Source of the DNA: Deinococcus yavapaiensis KR-236
GTDB taxonomy: Bacteria; Deinococcota; Deinococci; Deinococcales; Deinococcaceae
DNA length: 64,000 bases
Assembly: GCF_003217515.1 (NCBI RefSeq)
Contig: NZ_QJSX01000003.1
Span: forward strand, 288,049-352,048
Direction: 5' to 3'
In this document: positions 25,576-34,859 of the stretch, one piece after another
Layout: each line of letters opens with the position of its first letter
Position numbering within the stretch: position 1 is the stretch's first letter
Notes under the pieces: generated by a model
Database searches by the model: none
Told to the model about the DNA's origin: nothing
Seen by the model: the letters and a program-made list of their open reading frames with translations, nothing else
Position numbers and translations under genes: made by a program

Positions 25576-27633
25576 TTACTTCGCGCGTTCCACGAGCGTC
25601 AGGATCGAGTACGTCGCCACGAGTTGGTCGTGCTGGTTGGTGATGTCCACCGCCCACTCCACGACGCCCGTGTGCGGCTCGCCCGGCTTCGGGTCCTTCG
25701 CGGTCTTGCTCTTCACGGTGAGGCGCGCCCGGATGGTGTCGCCGATGCCGACGGGTTCGACGAAGCGCAAGTCTTCGAGGCCGTAGTTCGCGAGGACCGG
25801 TCCGGGCGCGGGGCTCACGAACAAGCCCGCCGCCGCCGAGATCAGGAAGTACCCGTGCGCGACGCGCTTGCCGAAGATGGGGGACTCTTTGGCGGCGATG
25901 TCGTCGACGTGCGCGTAGAAGTAGTCGCCCGTGACGTTGGCGAAGTTCACGATGTCCGCCTCGGTGACCGTGCGGCGATGCGTGAGGAGCGAGTCGCCGA
26001 CCCGAAGCTCGTCGAAGTTTTTGCGGAAGGGATGCACGACGTCCTCCACGACCGACGCGCCGCGCACGTACTCGCCCGTGAGGACCATCATCGTCGTTGG
26101 GTCGGCTTGCACGGCCGTGCGCTGCATGTAGTGCGTCACGGCGCGCAGTCCTCCGAGTTCCTCGCCGCCGCCCGCGCGACCCGGACCGCCGTGCACGAGG
26201 GTCGGCAGGGGAGAGCCGTGCCCGGTGCTTTCCTTCGCGTCGTCACGGTTGAGGATCAGCACGCGTCCGTGCGCGCTCGCCATGCCGAAGAACAACGTCT
26301 TCGCCTCCGCCCGGTCGTACGTGACGATGCTGCCGACGAGACTGCCCGCGCCCATTCGCGCGAGCTTCACCGCGTCTTGCAGGGTGTCGTACGGCATGAG
26401 CGTCGCCACGGGCCCGAAGGCTTCGAGTTCGTGCGGTCCCTTCGCGCTCAGAGGCTCGTCGCACACGAGCAGGGTCGGCGCCATGAACCCGCCCTTCTCG
26501 AAGTCGCCTCCGAGAATCTCGGGGCGTTCGTGCCCGATGACGACGCGCGCCTCACGGCTGAGTTCCTGCACGACCTGCACGGTGCCGTCGCGCTGCGTGG
26601 CGCTCACGAGCGGGCCCATGCGCACGTCGTCGCGGCTGGGATCGCCCAGCGTCACCTTCGACAGCCTCGCGCGAATCGCTTCGACGACGTCGTCCACGCG
26701 CTCTCTCGGAAGGATCGCGCGGCGAATGGCGGTGCACTTCTGGCCCGCCTTCGCCGTCATCTCGGTCACGACTTCGCGCACGAACAAGTCGAACTCGGGT
26801 TCGTCCGGTCGCACGCTCCGACCGAGGATGATGCAGTTGAGAGAGTCGGCCTCGGTGTTGAAGGGAATGGAGCGCGCGACGATGTTCGGATGAGTCTTGA
26901 GCTTCGCCGCCGTCGCCGCCGAACCCGTGAAGGTCACGACGTCCTGCTCGCGCAAGTGATCGAAGAGGTCGCCGGTCGAACCGCAGATGAGTTGCAGCGA
27001 ACCTTCGGGCAAGATGCCCGACTCGACGATGGCCTGCACGACCGCCTCGGTGAGGAAGGCCGTCTGTGACGCGGGCTTCACGATGGCGGGCATCCCGGCG
27101 ACGAAGTTCGGCGCGAACTTCTCCAGCATCCCCCACACGGGGAAGTTGTACGCGTTGATGTGAAGCGCGACGCCTTCGCGCGGCGTGAGAACGTGCCGTC
27201 CGTAGAAGGTGCCGCCCTTGCCGAGCGGATTGACGTCGTCCTCCACGACGAAGGTCTCGTTCGGCAACTCTCGGCGCACGAGGCTGGAGTAACTGAACAA
27301 GGTGCCGATGCCGCCGTCGATGTCGATGACGGCGTCGCGCCGCGTCGTTCCCGTCTTGAACGACAACTCGTAGAAGGCTTCCTTGCGCTCCGTGAGGTAC
27401 ACGGCGAGCGAGCGCAGCATCGCGGCGCGCTCGTGGAAGGTGAATTCTCGCAGGATCGCGCCTCGCTCGCGGGCGTAGGCGAGCGTGCCCGCGAAGTCCA
27501 CGCCGCCGCTTCCGACCGTGGCGACGGGCTGGCCGTACACGGCGTCCACGATCACCGTGCCGTTCGGGTCGGTGACCCACTGGCCTCGCACGTAGCTTCC
27601 GAGCGCGCGCACTTCCGTCGTCATGCTGGTCAT
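25576..27633 (-). CDS. paaZ: Bifunctional oxepin-CoA hydrolase / 3-oxo-5,6-dehydrosuberyl-CoA semialdehyde dehydrogenase
   Basis: 685 aa, the normal length for PaaZ. The N-terminal aldehyde dehydrogenase (1-530) has the catalytic Cys in KAGQKCTAIRRA, the FTGSAATAAKL nucleotide loop and the Glu motif region FNTEADSLN. The C-terminal MaoC-like hydratase (about 545-680) contains VTGDYFYAHVDDIAAKESPI and RVAHGYFLISAAAGLFV. Together they open the oxepin-CoA ring and oxidise the aldehyde in phenylacetate degradation. The ATG at 27633 follows AGGAGG. The other paa genes are absent here, so it acts with enzymes coded elsewhere. A PaaR-like operator lies just upstream. Confidence 0.94.
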   Translation of the reverse strand: MTSMTTEVRALGSYVRGQWVTDPNGTVIVDAVYGQPVATVGSGGVDFAGTLAYARERGAILREFTFHERAAMLRSLAVYLTERKEAFYELSFKTGTTRRDAVIDIDGGIGTLFSYSSLVRRELPNETFVVEDDVNPLGKGGTFYGRHVLTPREGVALHINAYNFPVWGMLEKFAPNFVAGMPAIVKPASQTAFLTEAVVQAIVESGILPEGSLQLICGSTGDLFDHLREQDVVTFTGSAATAAKLKTHPNIVARSIPFNTEADSLNCIILGRSVRPDEPEFDLFVREVVTEMTAKAGQKCTAIRRAILPRERVDDVVEAIRARLSKVTLGDPSRDDVRMGPLVSATQRDGTVQVVQELSREARVVIGHERPEILGGDFEKGGFMAPTLLVCDEPLSAKGPHELEAFGPVATLMPYDTLQDAVKLARMGAGSLVGSIVTYDRAEAKTLFFGMASAHGRVLILNRDDAKESTGHGSPLPTLVHGGPGRAGGGEELGGLRAVTHYMQRTAVQADPTTMMVLTGEYVRGASVVEDVVHPFRKNFDELRVGDSLLTHRRTVTEADIVNFANVTGDYFYAHVDDIAAKESPIFGKRVAHGYFLISAAAGLFVSPAPGPVLANYGLEDLRFVEPVGIGDTIRARLTVKSKTAKDPKPGEPHTGVVEWAVDITNQHDQLVATYSILTLVERAK

Positions 27634-27653
27634 TCCGAGTCCTCCTGAAGGCT

Positions 27654-27671
27654 GCCTAACATTCGTTAGGC
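27654..27671. promoter_or_regulatory. PaaR-like operator upstream of paaZ
   Basis: The inverted repeat GCCTAAC-ATTC-GTTAGGC lies about 20 bases before the paaZ start. It differs at one position from the CNAACGNNCGTTNG pattern I recall for the Thermus PaaR (TetR-type, phenylacetyl-CoA responsive) repressor. Repression of paaZ until phenylacetyl-CoA appears is inferred. Confidence 0.65.
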
Positions 27672-28000
27672 CACTGTAGCGCGCGCGCTGTGACGGGTCA
27701 ACGATCCAAACGACTGGAAGGCCGTCGACTCCGTGAAGGCGGTCCTTGCGCGGAACGCTCGGCATCGGCGACCTCTCCTCCTCGTCGGGGGATCCACCAA
27801 GTCGAGGAGGGGCACGCTCGACGCTCCGAGAGTCACGGCACTGACCACTTGACCTTCGAGTTACGCGAAGCTCTACGGTGAGGTCGCCCCGTGCTCGTCG
27901 TTTCCGCGTCCGCAGGGCGGCGCCCGGCCGAATCGGCCTCGGCGCTCGTGCCGCACCGCCTACGTTCCAGTTCACTCAGCGCTCCGGCCAGGAGGTCACG

Positions 28001-28960
28001 ATGTTCGACTCGAAGTTGCCCGTTCGCCTTTGCGCCGCTGCAACACTCGTCCTCGCCCTGGGCGGCCCTGCCATCCAGGCGCGCTCAAGCTTGAACGTCG
28101 GTTTTTCCCAAGCAGACGTGACGACATGGCGATGGTCGGAAACGACCAGCTTGCAACGCGAAGCCGAACGACGCGGGTACCGCTGGACGACCCTCAACGC
28201 GAAAGGCGATGCGCGACAGCAGGCGAAGGACGTGCGAGACTTGCTCGCTCGGCACATCGACGTGCTGTTCGTCGCGCCCCTGAATGCCGACGTGTTGAAG
28301 CCCGTCCTCGCTCAAGCGCGCTCACAGCGAGTCCCCGTGATCCTGCTCGACACCCTGGTCGACGCCGACATCCTCAAACCGGGTCGGGACTACTCGAGCC
28401 TCGTGACCCCCGACTTCGAGGCGGAGGGTCGCGTACTGGGCGAGTGGTTGATTCGCGAGATGCACGGCAAGGCGCACATTCTCGAAGTTCTCGACGATTC
28501 GATGCGTCCGGTGACGCGCCTGTACCGACAAGGATTTCGCAATGCCTTGAAAGCGGCGCCCGGGATGAAAATCGTATTGACGAAGTCAGGGCTCCTGCTC
28601 GACGAGGTGAGCAAGTTCAACGCCGTGGCCGCCGTTCTTCGGCAGCATCCGGAGATCGACGCCGCGTTCGGCGCGCCTGAGTGGAATGGCGTCGGATTGG
28701 CCTACGCGCAAATAGCCGGAGGTCAGCTGCCGGGCAAAGGAATCACCGTGGTCACCATGGGCGGCGAGAAGCACAACTTGCGAGACGTCATAGAGGGTCT
28801 GCTCGGCGCGGTCGCGGAAGAAACTCCTAATCTCGGGCCGGCGGCGTTCAAAGTGCTCGACGATCTCAACGCCCGCCGACCCGTCGCTTCCTGGATCAAG
28901 GTCACGGGTCGGGTGTACGATCGACGAAACGCAGAGCAACTTCTCGACGACGCATGGTAG
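28001..28960 (+). CDS. Periplasmic sugar-type substrate-binding protein
   Basis: 319-aa exported binding protein of the peripla_BP_4 (ribose/LacI-like) family. The signal peptide is MFDSKLPVRLCAAATLVLAL, followed by LNVGFSQADVTTWRWSETTS and the typical strands VRDLLARHIDVLFVAPLNAD and RVPVILLDTLVD. AGGAGG lies six bases before the ATG at 28001. It would bind a sugar or related ligand for an ABC transporter, but no permease or ATPase gene is adjacent, so it may act with a remote transporter or as a sensor input. Confidence 0.85.
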   Translation: MFDSKLPVRLCAAATLVLALGGPAIQARSSLNVGFSQADVTTWRWSETTSLQREAERRGYRWTTLNAKGDARQQAKDVRDLLARHIDVLFVAPLNADVLKPVLAQARSQRVPVILLDTLVDADILKPGRDYSSLVTPDFEAEGRVLGEWLIREMHGKAHILEVLDDSMRPVTRLYRQGFRNALKAAPGMKIVLTKSGLLLDEVSKFNAVAAVLRQHPEIDAAFGAPEWNGVGLAYAQIAGGQLPGKGITVVTMGGEKHNLRDVIEGLLGAVAEETPNLGPAAFKVLDDLNARRPVASWIKVTGRVYDRRNAEQLLDDAW

Positions 28961-29019
28961 CGCCAGTCCGCGGCCTGCTCGAAGGCTGACCGCGCCGAAC
29001 CGACAGCATGGAGGATCGC

Positions 29020-29985
29020 ATGGGAAGCAAGGAAACGGCGGGAGCGCTCTACAGCATCGGCCGATTCGCACTTCTGAGCCGCATGAGCGCGACGACGTTG
29101 CGCTTCTACGACGCGCAAGGCATCTTGAAACCCACCGCCGTGGACGACAAGACCGGCTACCGCTACTACACGGCCGACCAGCTGCCGTTCGCCCGAAGTC
29201 TCCACCGACTGCGCCAAGCACAGCTGCCTTTGGACGCCTTGCGTGAATTCACGTACGCACCCACGGAAGAGTGCGTGCGCCGCTTGCACGGCGAGCAACT
29301 TCAGCAACTTCGGCACGACTTGGACGACTTGAACGCCCGACTTCGCGTCTTGGAACGTCGCCTCGCGTACCCTTGGCACGAGCAGGCATACCAAGTGACT
29401 GTGGAGCGCCATTCGTCGGCTCCCTTCGTCTTCTTGCCTCACCGAGTGACCCTCGCCCACATCGAGACGGCGCGAGAACAGGCTTTCGAGCACGTCCAGG
29501 CACACTTGGCACGTCACGATGTGCAGCCCGCCAGCCCGCCTGTTTGCTTCTTTCCGCCACGCCCGACGGACTCGGCGGAACAACGACGCCACGACCTCGA
29601 GAAGATCCGCACCGTGTACGCTGGCTTCGAAGTGAACGAGATCGTGCCGAGCCATGGGCGGATTCTCGCGGGCTTCACGCCGGGAGGAACGTGGTACGTG
29701 ACGCGGCACCGAGGCCTGCACGATTACCTGGGGTGCATGGGCCCCATGGACTACTTCATGAGCGAGCGGCTTCGAACGGACGGCGTCGAGCTTCGACGAG
29801 GACACGGCGACTTCCTCGTGGCCGAGGTGTACACGCGCGGCCCATGGGATACCGACGAGTTGGGCACTCTCGAGACGACCGTGCGCTGGCTGATTCGAGG
29901 CGAGACGGCAGGCTCGCTGCGACAGAACGAATCGGTGCCCATCCTCACCTGGGACAAGCAGCGCGGATTCGTCGTCGGTTCGTGA
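29020..29985 (+). CDS. MerR-family transcriptional regulator with effector-binding domain
   Basis: 321-aa regulator. The N-terminal MerR HTH (about 10-80: YSIGRFALLSRMSATTLRFY, then KTGYRYYTADQLP) is followed by a coiled-coil dimerisation helix (85-115) and a GyrI-like effector-binding domain (120-320), as in BmrR/TipA-like multidrug sensors. The ATG at 29020 has GGAGG five bases upstream and is preferred to the ATG at 29008, which overlaps that site. It usually twists promoter DNA in response to a hydrophobic ligand. Target genes are not evident. Confidence 0.88.
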   Translation: MGSKETAGALYSIGRFALLSRMSATTLRFYDAQGILKPTAVDDKTGYRYYTADQLPFARSLHRLRQAQLPLDALREFTYAPTEECVRRLHGEQLQQLRHDLDDLNARLRVLERRLAYPWHEQAYQVTVERHSSAPFVFLPHRVTLAHIETAREQAFEHVQAHLARHDVQPASPPVCFFPPRPTDSAEQRRHDLEKIRTVYAGFEVNEIVPSHGRILAGFTPGGTWYVTRHRGLHDYLGCMGPMDYFMSERLRTDGVELRRGHGDFLVAEVYTRGPWDTDELGTLETTVRWLIRGETAGSLRQNESVPILTWDKQRGFVVGS

Positions 29986-30353
29986 CCGAGATTCGGCGAA
30001 GCGAATGTGATGACGCGGTATAACCCCGCGTTCACCCTGGCTTCCCCAGCGCGTCATGCCGTGTTCGGGAAGCCGACAATCGAAATCGCCTCGGACTGCA
30101 AGAGCGCGCGAGGCACTCGCGAACTCGGTCGGGCACGCCGCCTTCGTGCAAATGGGCGGTCGCTCAACCGTCGAGCGCCTCCGTGAAGCCTTCGAAGGAA
30201 GCGCGAGTTCCGACATGACTCGATTTCCGTCCGCGACCGCGAGAGGCGCACCCCGCGGGGAGGGAATCGAGGGGTCGAGCGAACTACGTCATTCGACACA
30301 CGCGGCGAGCACGTACGTCCTGTAGGTTGGCTTCAGAGGAGGTGACGCACGAC
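29986..30353. other. Intergenic region, possible coding remnant
   Basis: No intact gene is convincing. Around 30108-30215 the plus strand has codon-like GC3 bias (product would include ALANSVGHAAFVQMGGRSTV) without a good start or stop context, so it may be a decayed gene. A TAGGTT hexamer at 30322-30327 could be the -10 of the next gene. Confidence 0.25.
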
Positions 30354-31070
30354 ATGAACGCCCTGCACCTCATGCAGCGACAACTTCCGGTCTTGTTCGA
30401 CGTGGACGCCGACGGTCGACTCCGAACGGTCGCCGAGCCCGGCTACCTCGCGGGCGAGCGCGACCCCGCGCCACGCTTTTTCATGGGGCGCACGAGCGAA
30501 GGCAACGTGTGGCGTGTTCGTCACGACGTTCCCGACGACTTGGTGCGGACACTCGACGAGTTGTGCCTCGCCGAGCCCGCCACGTCGGACTTCACGAGGA
30601 CGCCCGTGCGCGCGACCGCCGTGCGCGCGGTGTTGTCGTCGCACGCGCCCGTCACGGCCGAGGAACGTGGGCCCGCGTACTGGATTCCCGAAGATCCGCC
30701 GTTGCTCGGCGAGGCGGTGCTCGTGAACGACGACAATGCGCACCTGCTCGAAGCGCACTTTCCGAGGCGTCGCCACTCCCGGGCGGGCTTTCGCTTCGGT
30801 CCGGTCGTCGCGGCTCTCGAGGGCGGCGTGGCCGTGTCCTTGTGCTACTGCGCCCGCTTCGCGCCGGACGCGGCGGAAGCGGGCGTGGAGACGGTGGAGG
30901 CGGCGCGCGGCCGAGGAAACGCGAGCGCCGCCGTCGCCTTGTGGGCGAGGGCCGTGCGTGAAGGCGGGCGAACGCCGCTCTACAGCACGTCGTGGTCGAA
31001 CGTCGCCTCGCAAGGCGTGGCCCGCAAGGTCGGCGCGGCGATGTACGGCGAGGATTGGTGGATCGATTGA
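30354..31070 (+). CDS. GNAT-family acetyltransferase
   Basis: 238-aa protein. The C-terminal half carries a GNAT-like core: VSLCYCARFAPDAAEAGVET, then ARGRGNASAAVALWARAVRE as the acetyl-CoA loop and TSWSNVASQGVARKVGA. The N-terminal half is less typical and may shape the substrate site. The ATG at 30354 follows an extended AGAGGAGGTG site, although the spacing (about 12 bases) is long; a TTG at 30327 is the alternative. The substrate is unknown. Confidence 0.78.
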   Translation: MNALHLMQRQLPVLFDVDADGRLRTVAEPGYLAGERDPAPRFFMGRTSEGNVWRVRHDVPDDLVRTLDELCLAEPATSDFTRTPVRATAVRAVLSSHAPVTAEERGPAYWIPEDPPLLGEAVLVNDDNAHLLEAHFPRRRHSRAGFRFGPVVAALEGGVAVSLCYCARFAPDAAEAGVETVEAARGRGNASAAVALWARAVREGGRTPLYSTSWSNVASQGVARKVGAAMYGEDWWID

Positions 31071-31312
31071 ACGCTCGGCTCGCCTCGAGCGACACCTCCA
31101 CCCGTCCCGGCCCGAAATCGTGCCCTTCTTGGTGCGACTGCACTGTTACGCACCACGGGCGAGCCGCGAGAAGATACCTTCGCTTCAGGACATGGACACG
31201 AAGCGCGCCGCGAACGTCGCGATGGGCCTGCTCGGTGTCGGCGCGCTCGTCACGCCGCTTCACCCGCTGACCTGAAGCGCCTGACCGAACGGGCGCGCGA
31301 AAACGTGGCAGC

Positions 31313-32677
31313 ATGATCCGCGTGATCGACGCGCCCTCGTCTTCGTCCCGCCCTCAGGCTCGTCCGCCCCGAACCCTCACCGCCGGATTGCTGCTCGTCA
31401 TTCTCGCCGTCGCGTTCGAATCCATGGCCGTCTCGACCGTGCTGCCGCGTGTCGCTGCCGACCTGCGCGGCCTCGAATTGTACGGCTGGGCGTCGAGCGC
31501 GTTTCTGCTCGCGAGCTTGTTCGGCGCGGTCCTCGCCGGGTTCGTGACCGATCGGCGAGGCGTCGCCGTGTCCGCCGCGCTCGGCATCGGGGTGTTCGCG
31601 GTCGGGCTGAGCGTCGCGGGGGCGGCGCCGAGCATGACGGTGTTCGTCTTGAGCCGCTTCGTGCAAGGTCTCGGGGCGGGTGGATTGGGCGCCTTGCCGT
31701 TCGCGGTGATTCGCGCGCGTTACCCCGAGGAGGCGCGCGCGTCGATGCTCGCCGCCGTGTCGAGCGCGTGGCTGCTGCCCGCGCTCGTCGGACCGCTTCT
31801 CGCGAGTCTCGTGGCGGACGCTTGGTCGTGGCGGGCGGTGTTCTGGGGCCTCGCGCCGCTCGTGCTGCTCGTCGCGCCTTTGTGCGTCCTTCCGCTGCGA
31901 GAGGAACGCCCGACCGTGCCGACGTCACGAGCGTCGGCGGGCTTGCGGTTCGCCTTCGTGCTCGCTGCGTCCGCCGGGGCGCTCATCGAGGGCTTTCGCC
32001 GTGCAGACGGGCTGGGCGCGGTCTTGATGTTGCTCGGCGGCGGCGGCGTGGTCTGGTCGGTTCGCGTCCTCTTTCCGCGCGGCATGTGGCGCTTGCTGCC
32101 CGGCCTTCCGGCGGCGCTCGTGACGCGCGGCTTCGCAGCGTTCGCGGTGCTGGGGGCGAGCAGCTTCCTTCCGCTCGCGCTCAACGAACTGCGCGGCCTG
32201 ACGCTGACGCAAGCGGGATGGCTGCTCAGCGTCGGAGGCGTCACGTGGAGCGCGGGGTCGTTCGTGCAGTCGCGTCTCGACGCGAGCGCCGTGGAAGCGT
32301 CGCGGATCGGGCGCGTCCGGTTGGGGATGGCGGGCGTCACGGTCGGTCTCGCCTTCACGGCGCTCGCGGTGTTCGGCGTGACGCCGCTTTGGACGGCGTA
32401 CGCGGGGTGGGCATTGAGCGGCTTTTCGATGGGCGTGGGCTACAACGCGAACAGCTTGTTCGCGCTCGGCAGCGTGAACGAGCAGCAGGCGGGCCGCTTG
32501 TCGGGTCAACTCGCGAACATCGAGGTGCTCATGACGGCGATCGCGGCGGGGCTCGTCGGCGCGTTCATCGCCCGCGTGTCGCCGCTCGGGACGTCGTTCG
32601 TCCTCGCGTTCGCCGCGACGCTCGCCGCGTCCCTCATGACGTGGCTGGGCGCATCGCGGCTGCGGCGTTCTTCGTGA
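31313..32677 (+). CDS. MFS transporter, DHA2-like
   Basis: 454-aa integral membrane transporter with 12-14 hydrophobic helices. Helix 1 has AVAFESMAVSTVLPRVAADL, matching the D1 motif region of 14-helix DHA2 exporters, followed by WASSAFLLASLFGAVLAGFV and TDRRGVAV as motif A. It probably expels drugs or metabolites by proton exchange. No ribosome-binding site is obvious before the ATG at 31313, so it may be leaderless. It converges with the radical SAM gene. Confidence 0.86.
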   Translation: MIRVIDAPSSSSRPQARPPRTLTAGLLLVILAVAFESMAVSTVLPRVAADLRGLELYGWASSAFLLASLFGAVLAGFVTDRRGVAVSAALGIGVFAVGLSVAGAAPSMTVFVLSRFVQGLGAGGLGALPFAVIRARYPEEARASMLAAVSSAWLLPALVGPLLASLVADAWSWRAVFWGLAPLVLLVAPLCVLPLREERPTVPTSRASAGLRFAFVLAASAGALIEGFRRADGLGAVLMLLGGGGVVWSVRVLFPRGMWRLLPGLPAALVTRGFAAFAVLGASSFLPLALNELRGLTLTQAGWLLSVGGVTWSAGSFVQSRLDASAVEASRIGRVRLGMAGVTVGLAFTALAVFGVTPLWTAYAGWALSGFSMGVGYNANSLFALGSVNEQQAGRLSGQLANIEVLMTAIAAGLVGAFIARVSPLGTSFVLAFAATLAASLMTWLGASRLRRSS

Positions 32678-32690
32678 CGTAGGGCTTGAT

Positions 32691-33833
32691 TCAGTACAAG
32701 AATTCTCGAATGTCGTAACGCGCCGCCCGCACGAAAGGATGGGCGCGCTTCACGGCGTCTCGCAACACGTCGAACTGAAGCTCGCTCTCCGGTTCGCTCA
32801 ACGGCTCGAGGCCGTCCGCGTCGGCACGTCGCGCGTACTCACCGCCGTCGTGCTGCACGAAGGGGGAGAGGTACACGAGGTCGCCGGGCGCGAGCGGCAA
32901 CGCTTCGAGGAGGGCGAGGGTGTCGCGCACGTGCGCCTCGGCGAACGTCCTTCCACCGACGCCCAGCATCACGATGGGCGCGACGTTCAGGCCCGCCGCC
33001 TTCAACGTCGTCACGAGCTCGACCGACTCGGCTCGCCCGCCGGGCTTGTTCACCCACGCCAGCAGGGGATCGTGGCCCGTCTCCAAGCCGAGGTACACTC
33101 GCCTCAAGCCCGCCTCTCTCAACTCTGCCCACTGCTCCACGGTTTTGCGCTGTCCCGTGAACACGTCCACGAAGCCGTAGAAGTCTCGATTCGGAAACGT
33201 GCGCTTCGCGGCGTTCATCATCGGCAGGAGCTTGGCGTTGGCGACCATCAGGGCGTTGCCGTCGGCGAGGAAGAGGCTTCTTCGCAAGGTCGCGCCTTCG
33301 CCGAGGAAGTCGCGCACATCGGTGAGGTGCACTTCGAACGCGCCTTGCGTCTTCACGGTGAACGGGCGTCCCTCGTAGAAGGTGCAGAAGGTGCACTTGT
33401 TCCACGAGCAGCCCAAGGTGGCTTGCAGAACGACGCTGAAGTACTGGTCGGGCGGGAGGATGCCGACGGGCGCGTACGCGCGGGCGAACTTGGCTCGTTC
33501 GGCGAGGAGGCGGTCGGGCGTCCACGCCACCGTCCGCTCGAGGAGCGTTTTTTGAAGAGGCTCGTCGAGGGCTCGCGCCACGAAGGTTCGAACCCGTTCG
33601 AACATGTCCGCCGCCTCGTGATCGTCGAGCGCCCACCGCTCGCGCCGCCCGTGCGCCGCTCGCCGCGCGAGGACGCGCGAGTCGAGCGAGCGCTTGTAGA
33701 GCGTGCCGTCCTCGAACCACGTCAGCATTCGCCCCTCGGCGTCGCAGCTCAGCACGAATCGTCCGCCTCGACTGAGCGTGAACGAGGCACCTTGGGGCTG
33801 GAGGCGGTAAGCGTCGGATATGGACGTCGTCAT
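32691..33833 (-). CDS. Radical SAM protein
   Basis: 380-aa protein with the [4Fe-4S] motif CSWNKCTFCTFYEG (Cys-x4-Cys-x2-Cys). Downstream elements are those of B12-independent Elp3/MiaB-like radical SAM TIM barrels: FLADGNALMVANAKLLPMM, FTGQRKTVEQWAELREAGLR and VYLGLETGHDPLLAWVNKPG. It generates a 5'-deoxyadenosyl radical; the substrate is unknown. The ATG at 33833 is chosen; an in-frame GTG at 33860 would add nine residues. The spacing of the first two Cys is four residues rather than three, as in several uncharacterised members. Confidence 0.88.
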   Translation of the reverse strand: MTTSISDAYRLQPQGASFTLSRGGRFVLSCDAEGRMLTWFEDGTLYKRSLDSRVLARRAAHGRRERWALDDHEAADMFERVRTFVARALDEPLQKTLLERTVAWTPDRLLAERAKFARAYAPVGILPPDQYFSVVLQATLGCSWNKCTFCTFYEGRPFTVKTQGAFEVHLTDVRDFLGEGATLRRSLFLADGNALMVANAKLLPMMNAAKRTFPNRDFYGFVDVFTGQRKTVEQWAELREAGLRRVYLGLETGHDPLLAWVNKPGGRAESVELVTTLKAAGLNVAPIVMLGVGGRTFAEAHVRDTLALLEALPLAPGDLVYLSPFVQHDGGEYARRADADGLEPLSEPESELQFDVLRDAVKRAHPFVRAARYDIREFLY

Positions 33834-33987
33834 AAGAGGTCGCTCGAAGGATGATCGCACAGTCGCGCGAGGGTGCTTCGCCCGTGGACTTCCAGGATAC
33901 CGAGGAACGCGGTCATCCGGGCGTTCTTGAGCTCGTCAAACCACGGGCTCGAGTTTTTCGCGGTGTGAGGCGTCTTACCGAAGGAAT

Positions 33988-34428
33988 CTACGCCACGGCG
34001 GAGAGCCGCTTCTCCAGGGCGTCGAAAAAGCTGTTGTATCCCTCTCGCGTCCGTTCGAGGTGCTCGTCGCTGAAGCCGTGGCGCGGCTGGGTGAAGGTCA
34101 TCTCGGTGCCCCCCGCCACCTCTCGAAGCACCACGACCACCGGCTCGATTTCAGGTGTGGTCGGGTCGTCGGTCAAGGTGAACGCGAGGCGGCCAGGAGG
34201 ATCCACTTCGGTGTACTTTCCGCCCCACTGGATTTCGTGACCGCCGGGAAGTCGCATGGTGGCGCGCCACGTTCCGCCGACGCGGACGTCCATCGAAACC
34301 GAGTCGAGCGGCACCTCCACGGCCTCGGTGCCGAACCAGGCGGCGAAGTCCTCGGGCGTCGTCCACATCGCGTAGACGCGCTCGCGGGAAGCGTTGAATG
34401 TGCGGGTGATCGTCAGTCCGTCGAACAT
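33988..34428 (-). CDS. SRPBCC-domain protein (AHSA1 family)
   Basis: 146-aa protein filling a single START/Bet v1-like fold. The family opening is LTITRTFNASRERVYAMWTT followed by PEDFAAWFG, with the C-terminal helix region DEHLERTREGYNSFFDALEK. It binds a hydrophobic ligand or assists folding; the exact role is unknown. CAGGAGA precedes the ATG. It lies 25 bases downstream of the ArsR gene, the common ArsR-SRPBCC operon arrangement. Confidence 0.88.
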   Translation of the reverse strand: MFDGLTITRTFNASRERVYAMWTTPEDFAAWFGTEAVEVPLDSVSMDVRVGGTWRATMRLPGGHEIQWGGKYTEVDPPGRLAFTLTDDPTTPEIEPVVVVLREVAGGTEMTFTQPRHGFSDEHLERTREGYNSFFDALEKRLSAVA

Positions 34429-34453
34429 GAGGTCTCCTGTGTTTCGAGTGCCG

Positions 34454-34801
34454 TTAGAATTCGGTGTCCTGCGGGTTGTCTCGTATGGCGAGCAAGCGGT
34501 CGTCGAGGCCGTCGAAGCGGTCGTTCCAGAAGCGGCGGTAAGGCTCCATCCACTCGGCGGCCTCGCGCAGGGGGTCGGCGGCGAGGCGGCATGGGCGCCA
34601 CTGAGCGTCGCGGCCCCGCGTGATGAGCCCGGCCTGTTCCAAGACCTTGAGGTGGCGCGAAATGGCGGGAAGGCTGAAGTCGAAGGGCTCGGCGAGTTCG
34701 GTCACGGTGGCTTGGCCGAGTCGGAGGCGGGCGAGGATGGCGCGCCGCGTCGGGTCGGCGAGGGCGGCGAAGGTTTCGCTCAGCGGGTCGGGCCTCGGCA
34801 C
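34454..34801 (-). CDS. ArsR-family transcriptional repressor
   Basis: 115-aa winged-helix regulator (ALADPTRRAILARLRLGQAT, then SLPAISRHLKVLEQAGLI as recognition helix). No Cys metal site is visible, as in the SRPBCC-linked, non-metal subgroup. The GTG at 34801 follows AAGGAG at five bases. It should repress its own operon with the SRPBCC gene through the palindromes at 34813-34830. Confidence 0.9.
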   Translation of the reverse strand: MPRPDPLSETFAALADPTRRAILARLRLGQATVTELAEPFDFSLPAISRHLKVLEQAGLITRGRDAQWRPCRLAADPLREAAEWMEPYRRFWNDRFDGLDDRLLAIRDNPQDTEF

Positions 34802-34812
34802 TTCAACTCCTT

Positions 34813-34859
34813 GTTAATTAACATATATGTAAAGTACGCCTGTGACAGAACGAAGTCAA
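34813..34859 (-). promoter_or_regulatory. Promoter and operator of the ArsR-SRPBCC operon
   Basis: On the minus strand TTGACT (34859-34854), a 17-nt spacer and TACTTT (34836-34831) make a promoter. Directly after the -10 lie two overlapping palindromes, ACATATATGT (34821-34830) and GTTAATTAAC (34813-34822), well placed for autorepression. Confidence 0.7.

Noticed and set aside
28723..30216. Minus-strand ORF of 497 codons
   Set aside because: It is antisense to the binding-protein and MerR genes, which have clear family motifs and ribosome-binding sites.
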